Shown here: positions 61,087 through 64,000 of the stretch, one piece after another | Position numbering within the stretch: position 1 is the stretch's first letter | Layout of the letters: every line of letters begins with the position of its first letter | Assembly (NCBI GenBank): GCA_020635535.1 | Contig: JACJZP010000001.1 | Location: 124,001 to 188,000, forward strand | Length of the DNA: 64,000 nt | From: Flavobacteriales bacterium | Lineage (GTDB): Bacteria; Bacteroidota; Bacteroidia; UBA10329 | Direction of reading: 5' to 3' | Position numbers and translations under genes: made by a program | Notes under the pieces: generated by a model | The model's database searches: none | The model's input: only the letters and a program-made list of their open reading frames with translations | Told to the model about the DNA's origin: nothing

Positions 61087-61835
61087 CTTACAGGAATTCC
61101 TTTCGTTCTTAATTCGTTTTTGAGTTCGGGAATAGGCACTTCGCCAAAGTGGAAAATACTGGCAGCCAAAGCTGCATCGACACGCGCTTTTTGAAATACA
61201 TCCACAAAATGTTGCGCACTTCCAGCTCCGCCAGAAGCTATAATTGGAATGCTGGTGATGGCATCCAACTCCTTCAACAATTCAATAGCGAAACCGCCTT
61301 TTGTGCCGTCATGTTGCATCGAAGTGACCAGCAGTTCGCCCGCTCCGCGGTGTTCCGCTTCTTTCGCCCAAGCGAAAACATCAATGTCGGTAGCTGTCCT
61401 TCCGCCATGCGTAAAAACACGCCAATTTCCTTCGACTATTCCAGCATCAATTGCCACCACGACACATTGGTTACCGAACTCATTTGCCAATTCAGAAATG
61501 AGCACCGGTCGCCTAACGGCAGACGAATTGATGCTCACCTTATCCGCACCAGCTGCAAGCAGAATATCCACATCTGAAACCGAACTGATTCCACCACCAA
61601 CGGTGAATGGAATGTTGATCTCTTCCGCAATATGTTCGACCAACTCAGCAAAGGTTTTTCGCCCCTCAACCGTGGCTGTGATGTCAAGAAAAACGAGCTC
61701 ATCGGCACCTTGCTCCACATACGCTTTGGCCAATTCCACTGGGTCGCCCGCATCTCGGATATCAACGAAATTCACACCTTTTACGGTGCGTCCATCTTTG
61801 ATGTCGAGGCATGGTATGATTCTCTTTTTCAGCAT
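61083..61835 (-). CDS. hisF: imidazole glycerol phosphate synthase subunit HisF
   Basis: Cyclase subunit that uses ammonia from HisH to make IGP and AICAR. The 250-residue TIM barrel has RIIPCLDIKDGRTVKGVNF (catalytic Asp), PFTVGGGISSVSD, the second Asp in VVAIDAGIV and IIASGGAGSAQHF. It overlaps hisA by 7 bases and hisIE by 4. Confidence 0.97.
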   Translation of the reverse strand: MLKKRIIPCLDIKDGRTVKGVNFVDIRDAGDPVELAKAYVEQGADELVFLDITATVEGRKTFAELVEHIAEEINIPFTVGGGISSVSDVDILLAAGADKVSINSSAVRRPVLISELANEFGNQCVVVAIDAGIVEGNWRVFTHGGRTATDIDVFAWAKEAEHRGAGELLVTSMQHDGTKGGFAIELLKELDAITSIPIIASGGAGSAQHFVDVFQKARVDAALAASIFHFGEVPIPELKNELRTKGIPVR

Positions 61836-62545
61836 AATTCCGACAGTTCTTCTAAAGTGACTTTCCCTTCGTAGATGGCTTTTCCTACGATGGCGGCTTC
61901 GCAGCCGATTTCCTTCAGTTGGATGAGGTCTTCAAGCGAAGAAACGCCACCGCTTGCAATCAGTTTCAAGCCAGCATTTTTCTTCAATATCTTCCTATAC
62001 AATTCAATGGACGGTCCTTCGAGCATACCATCTTTGGCGATGTCGGTACATACCACGTATTCAATTCCTTTTTGCTGATAATCAGAGATGAATTCGATTA
62101 CATCCAATCCGCTGTCATCCAACCAACCGTGTGTCGCAATACGCCCGTTTTTGGCATCTGCACCGAGGATAATTTTCTCGGTTCCGAACTCCGAAATCCA
62201 AGCTAAAACTGCTTCGCGGTCGTTCACGGAAATGCTACCGGCCGTAATCTGTTTCGCTCCACAATTGAAAACGGTCTGAACGTCTTCCTTTGTGCGTAAA
62301 CCTCCACCAAAATCCACGTTCAGATCGGTTTGAGAAGTGATTGTTTCCAGCACTTTCCAGTTGACGACTTTCTTGGCTTTGGCCCCATCCAGATCCACCA
62401 GATGCAAGTACTTCAAACCTGCATCCTCGAACTGCTTAGCGACCTCCAACGGATTCTCGTTGTAAACGGTTTTCTGGCCGTAATCGCCTTGCGAAAGCCG
62501 CACACACTTTCCGTCAATGATGTCGATGGCGGGAATGATTCTCAT
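61829..62545 (-). CDS. hisA: phosphoribosylformimino-5-aminoimidazole carboxamide ribotide isomerase
   Basis: Isomerises ProFAR to PRFAR. The 238-residue TIM barrel has IIPAIDIIDGKCVRLSQGDY (catalytic Asp), VDFGGGLRTKEDV, ILGADAKNGRIATHGW and CTDIAKDGMLEGPS. It overlaps hisH by 4 bases and hisF by 7. Confidence 0.97.
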   Translation of the reverse strand: MRIIPAIDIIDGKCVRLSQGDYGQKTVYNENPLEVAKQFEDAGLKYLHLVDLDGAKAKKVVNWKVLETITSQTDLNVDFGGGLRTKEDVQTVFNCGAKQITAGSISVNDREAVLAWISEFGTEKIILGADAKNGRIATHGWLDDSGLDVIEFISDYQQKGIEYVVCTDIAKDGMLEGPSIELYRKILKKNAGLKLIASGGVSSLEDLIQLKEIGCEAAIVGKAIYEGKVTLEELSELC

Positions 62546-63252
62546 AGTTCCAAGAAGTTTTTGATGAGTTTTTGTCCTACATCGGCCGACTTCTCGGGAT
62601 GAAACTGCACCGCATGAAAATTGTCCTTCTGCAATGCTGCGGAAAATGGAAGGATGTATTCACATTTTGCAGTCGTTTGAGAACCCAACTCCGCGTAATA
62701 GCTGTGCACGAAATAGAAGTCTGAGTTTTCAAAATAACCACCCCGTCCCTGTGGGACACCCCTCCTTTCAGAAGGAGGGGAGCTGGCACCTTGATCCAAG
62801 GTCCGCTCGGAGAGCAAACTCTCCCCCTTGAAAGGGGGAGTACCGCGCAGCGGGGAGGGGGTCGAAACCTCGAAAAGTGGTCCTTTCAATTCGTTACAAT
62901 TGTTCCAACCCATGTGTGGCACGTTCACTTTTCCACTCGGAAACCGTTTTACATTTTCAGTGAAAATCCCGAGACAATCGGTATCGCCTTCTTCTGAGTG
63001 TTTGCACATCAATTGCAATCCGAGGCAGATTCCAAGGAATGGCTGATTCAGATTTTTCAGCACTTCATCCAAACCGCGATCACGCAGATAACGCATGGCC
63101 GAACTGGCTTCGCCCACGCCTGGGAAAATGACTTTATCCGCTTTGCGAAGCAAAACTGGATCATCAGTAACAGTTGCGTCTGCCCCGAGTCGATGCAGCG
63201 CGTTCATCACCGAGCGGATATTGCCCGCATTGTATTTGACAACCGCAATCAT
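62542..63252 (-). CDS. hisH: imidazole glycerol phosphate synthase subunit HisH with an in-frame repeat insertion
   Basis: Glutaminase subunit that feeds ammonia to HisF. The triad residues are present: C76 (FLGICLGLQ), H218 and E220 (VQFHPEKS). I start at ATG 63252 (MIAVVKYNAGNIRSV), overlapping hisB by ATGA. The protein is 236 residues against about 195 in the family. The excess is at about residues 129-173, between GPLFE and ENSDFYFVHSYY, a low-complexity Pro/Gly/Arg/Ser text translated from a palindromic DNA repeat (62735-62868). The frame stays open, so the enzyme may still work. Confidence 0.95.
   Translation of the reverse strand: MIAVVKYNAGNIRSVMNALHRLGADATVTDDPVLLRKADKVIFPGVGEASSAMRYLRDRGLDEVLKNLNQPFLGICLGLQLMCKHSEEGDTDCLGIFTENVKRFPSGKVNVPHMGWNNCNELKGPLFEVSTPSPLRGTPPFKGESLLSERTLDQGASSPPSERRGVPQGRGGYFENSDFYFVHSYYAELGSQTTAKCEYILPFSAALQKDNFHAVQFHPEKSADVGQKLIKNFLEL
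62735..62868. repeat. palindromic repeat inserted in hisH
   Basis: About 134 bases with nested hairpins: GTCCC/GGGAC (62745-62757), CCCCTCCTT/AAGGAGGGG (62759-62780) and CTCCCCCTT/AAGGGGGAG (62821-62840). The two sides are also inverted relatives of each other (CCCCGTCCCTGTGGGACACC on the left; the reverse complement of the right reads CCCCGCTGCGCGGTACTCCC). The composition is unlike hisH around it. It is the kind of repeat usually seen between genes. Confidence 0.85.
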
Positions 63253-64000
63253 AACACGCCTTTCGTTGATGGCATCGAGCCGTCTGATGTCTGTGAAACG
63301 GCCATTCGAATGGCCCGCGCCCACGCTTTGAAAATCGCCTCGATCTTGTGGTGTTCGTTCTGTCCTTCGGCCTTAATGTTAAGGTTGCAACGCGCCTTAT
63401 CTGAGAACGACTTGAAGAAATGTGAGAACATTTCAGTCGGCATTACGCCAATTTTTTCTCGCTTGAAATCTGCTTCCCAAACACACCAAGGACGGCCACC
63501 GAAATCGATGGCCACCTGCGCCAGACAATCATCCATCGGCAGCAGAAAACCGTAACGTTGAATTCCTTTCCGCGAACCTAGCGCATTGTCGAATGCTTCG
63601 CCTAACGCGAGGGCCACATCTTCAATGGTGTGGTGCTCGTCAATGTGCAAATCGCCATTGACTTTCACCGTAAGATCCATATTTCCGTGCTTGGCCAATT
63701 GCTCCAACATGTGGTCGAAAAAGCTCAAACCCGTTTGGATAGCTGACTTTCCCGAACCGTCCAAGTTCAGTTCAATTTGAATGTCCGTTTCCGAAGTTTT
63801 CCGATGTACAGAACCTAAGCGCGGTTGCTCTTTCAAGAAACGATAGATCTCATTCCACGAAGTGGTTGTCAGCGCGCAATCTACTTTCTCCGAAGAGATG
63901 AAAATTGCTTGAGTACCAAGGTTCTCGGCCAATTCAACATCCGTTTTCCGATCGCCTATCACAAAAGAATTCTTGAGGTCGTAATTCCCTTTGATGAAAT
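63249..64000 (-). CDS. hisB: histidinol-phosphatase/imidazoleglycerol-phosphate dehydratase, 3' part
   Basis: Bifunctional histidine enzyme, cut by the right edge of the window (the N-terminal phosphatase is mostly missing). The phosphatase end YDLKNSFVIGDRKTDVELAE is visible. The dehydratase follows: SVHRKTSETDIQIELNLDG, FFDHMLEQLAKHGNMDL, the metal-site HIDEHHTIEDVALALGEAF and GQNEHHKIEAIFKAWARA. The frame is open through base 64000, so GTG 63962 is not the start. It overlaps hisH by 4 bases. Confidence 0.96.
   Translation of the reverse strand, partial: FIKGNYDLKNSFVIGDRKTDVELAENLGTQAIFISSEKVDCALTTTSWNEIYRFLKEQPRLGSVHRKTSETDIQIELNLDGSGKSAIQTGLSFFDHMLEQLAKHGNMDLTVKVNGDLHIDEHHTIEDVALALGEAFDNALGSRKGIQRYGFLLPMDDCLAQVAIDFGGRPWCVWEADFKREKIGVMPTEMFSHFFKSFSDKARCNLNIKAEGQNEHHKIEAIFKAWARAIRMAVSQTSDGSMPSTKGVL

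Overview
The window looks like a chromosomal segment of a Bacteroidota bacterium, most likely Flavobacteriales (Crocinitomicaceae or Cryomorphaceae type). The reasons are: many starts preceded by the Bacteroidota -7 element TAnnTTTG, twice with TTG 19 bases upstream; a DUF4270 lipoprotein beside glmS; a giant extracellular protein built from CUB, Ig/PKD-like, P-domain and LamG-like modules; a two-component-type propeller protein; a TonB receptor with a carboxypeptidase-like N-terminal domain; and a fused hisIE gene. No tRNA, rRNA, CRISPR array, transposase or integrase was seen.

Layout. 1-11 kb: the 3' part of leuS (broken by one base), an OmpA-domain secreted protein, dnaG followed by an HTH/PIN toxin-antitoxin pair that is itself followed by a second copy of the dnaG 3' end, an SDR/OYE pair and recJ. 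11-16 kb: a DUF1295 membrane protein, then translation genes on the minus strand (rplM-rpsI-rpsB-tsf with a terminator, then pyrH-frr with a terminator). 16-25 kb: kbl, superoxide dismutase, glmS with its DUF4270 neighbour, a GT5-only glycogen synthase-like gene divergent from panC-panD, a flippase-like membrane protein and a lipoprotein. 25-31 kb: radA, a MarC-like protein, a probable metal cluster (small Cys-rich protein, TonB receptor, HMA protein), purN and a START protein. 31-36 kb: a TetR regulator and a five-gene operon that carries the same operator. 36-46 kb: a 9.4-kb gene for a giant extracellular protein, between a complete OmpA lipoprotein gene and a leftover of a second OmpA 3' end. 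46-60 kb: a hypothetical gene, a 14-blade propeller fused to a class III adenylate cyclase, two Spy/CpxP-like proteins, an SGNH-like protein, pirin, a paraoxonase-like protein and small DUF proteins. 60-64 kb: the histidine genes hisB(partial)-H-A-F-IE, overlapping head to tail, with a palindromic repeat inserted in frame in hisH.

The most interesting signals are structural. Two cargo segments (a toxin-antitoxin pair and the giant gene) each sit directly downstream of a complete gene, and a diverged copy of that gene's 3' coding end lies on the far side; this is the signature expected of integration at a gene 3' end. A palindromic repeat has also become coding sequence in hisH. Smaller signals are a matching TetR operator pair, a structured leader before the TonB receptor, and several genes whose -7 element lies only 4-7 bases before the start codon, implying leaderless or nearly leaderless mRNAs.
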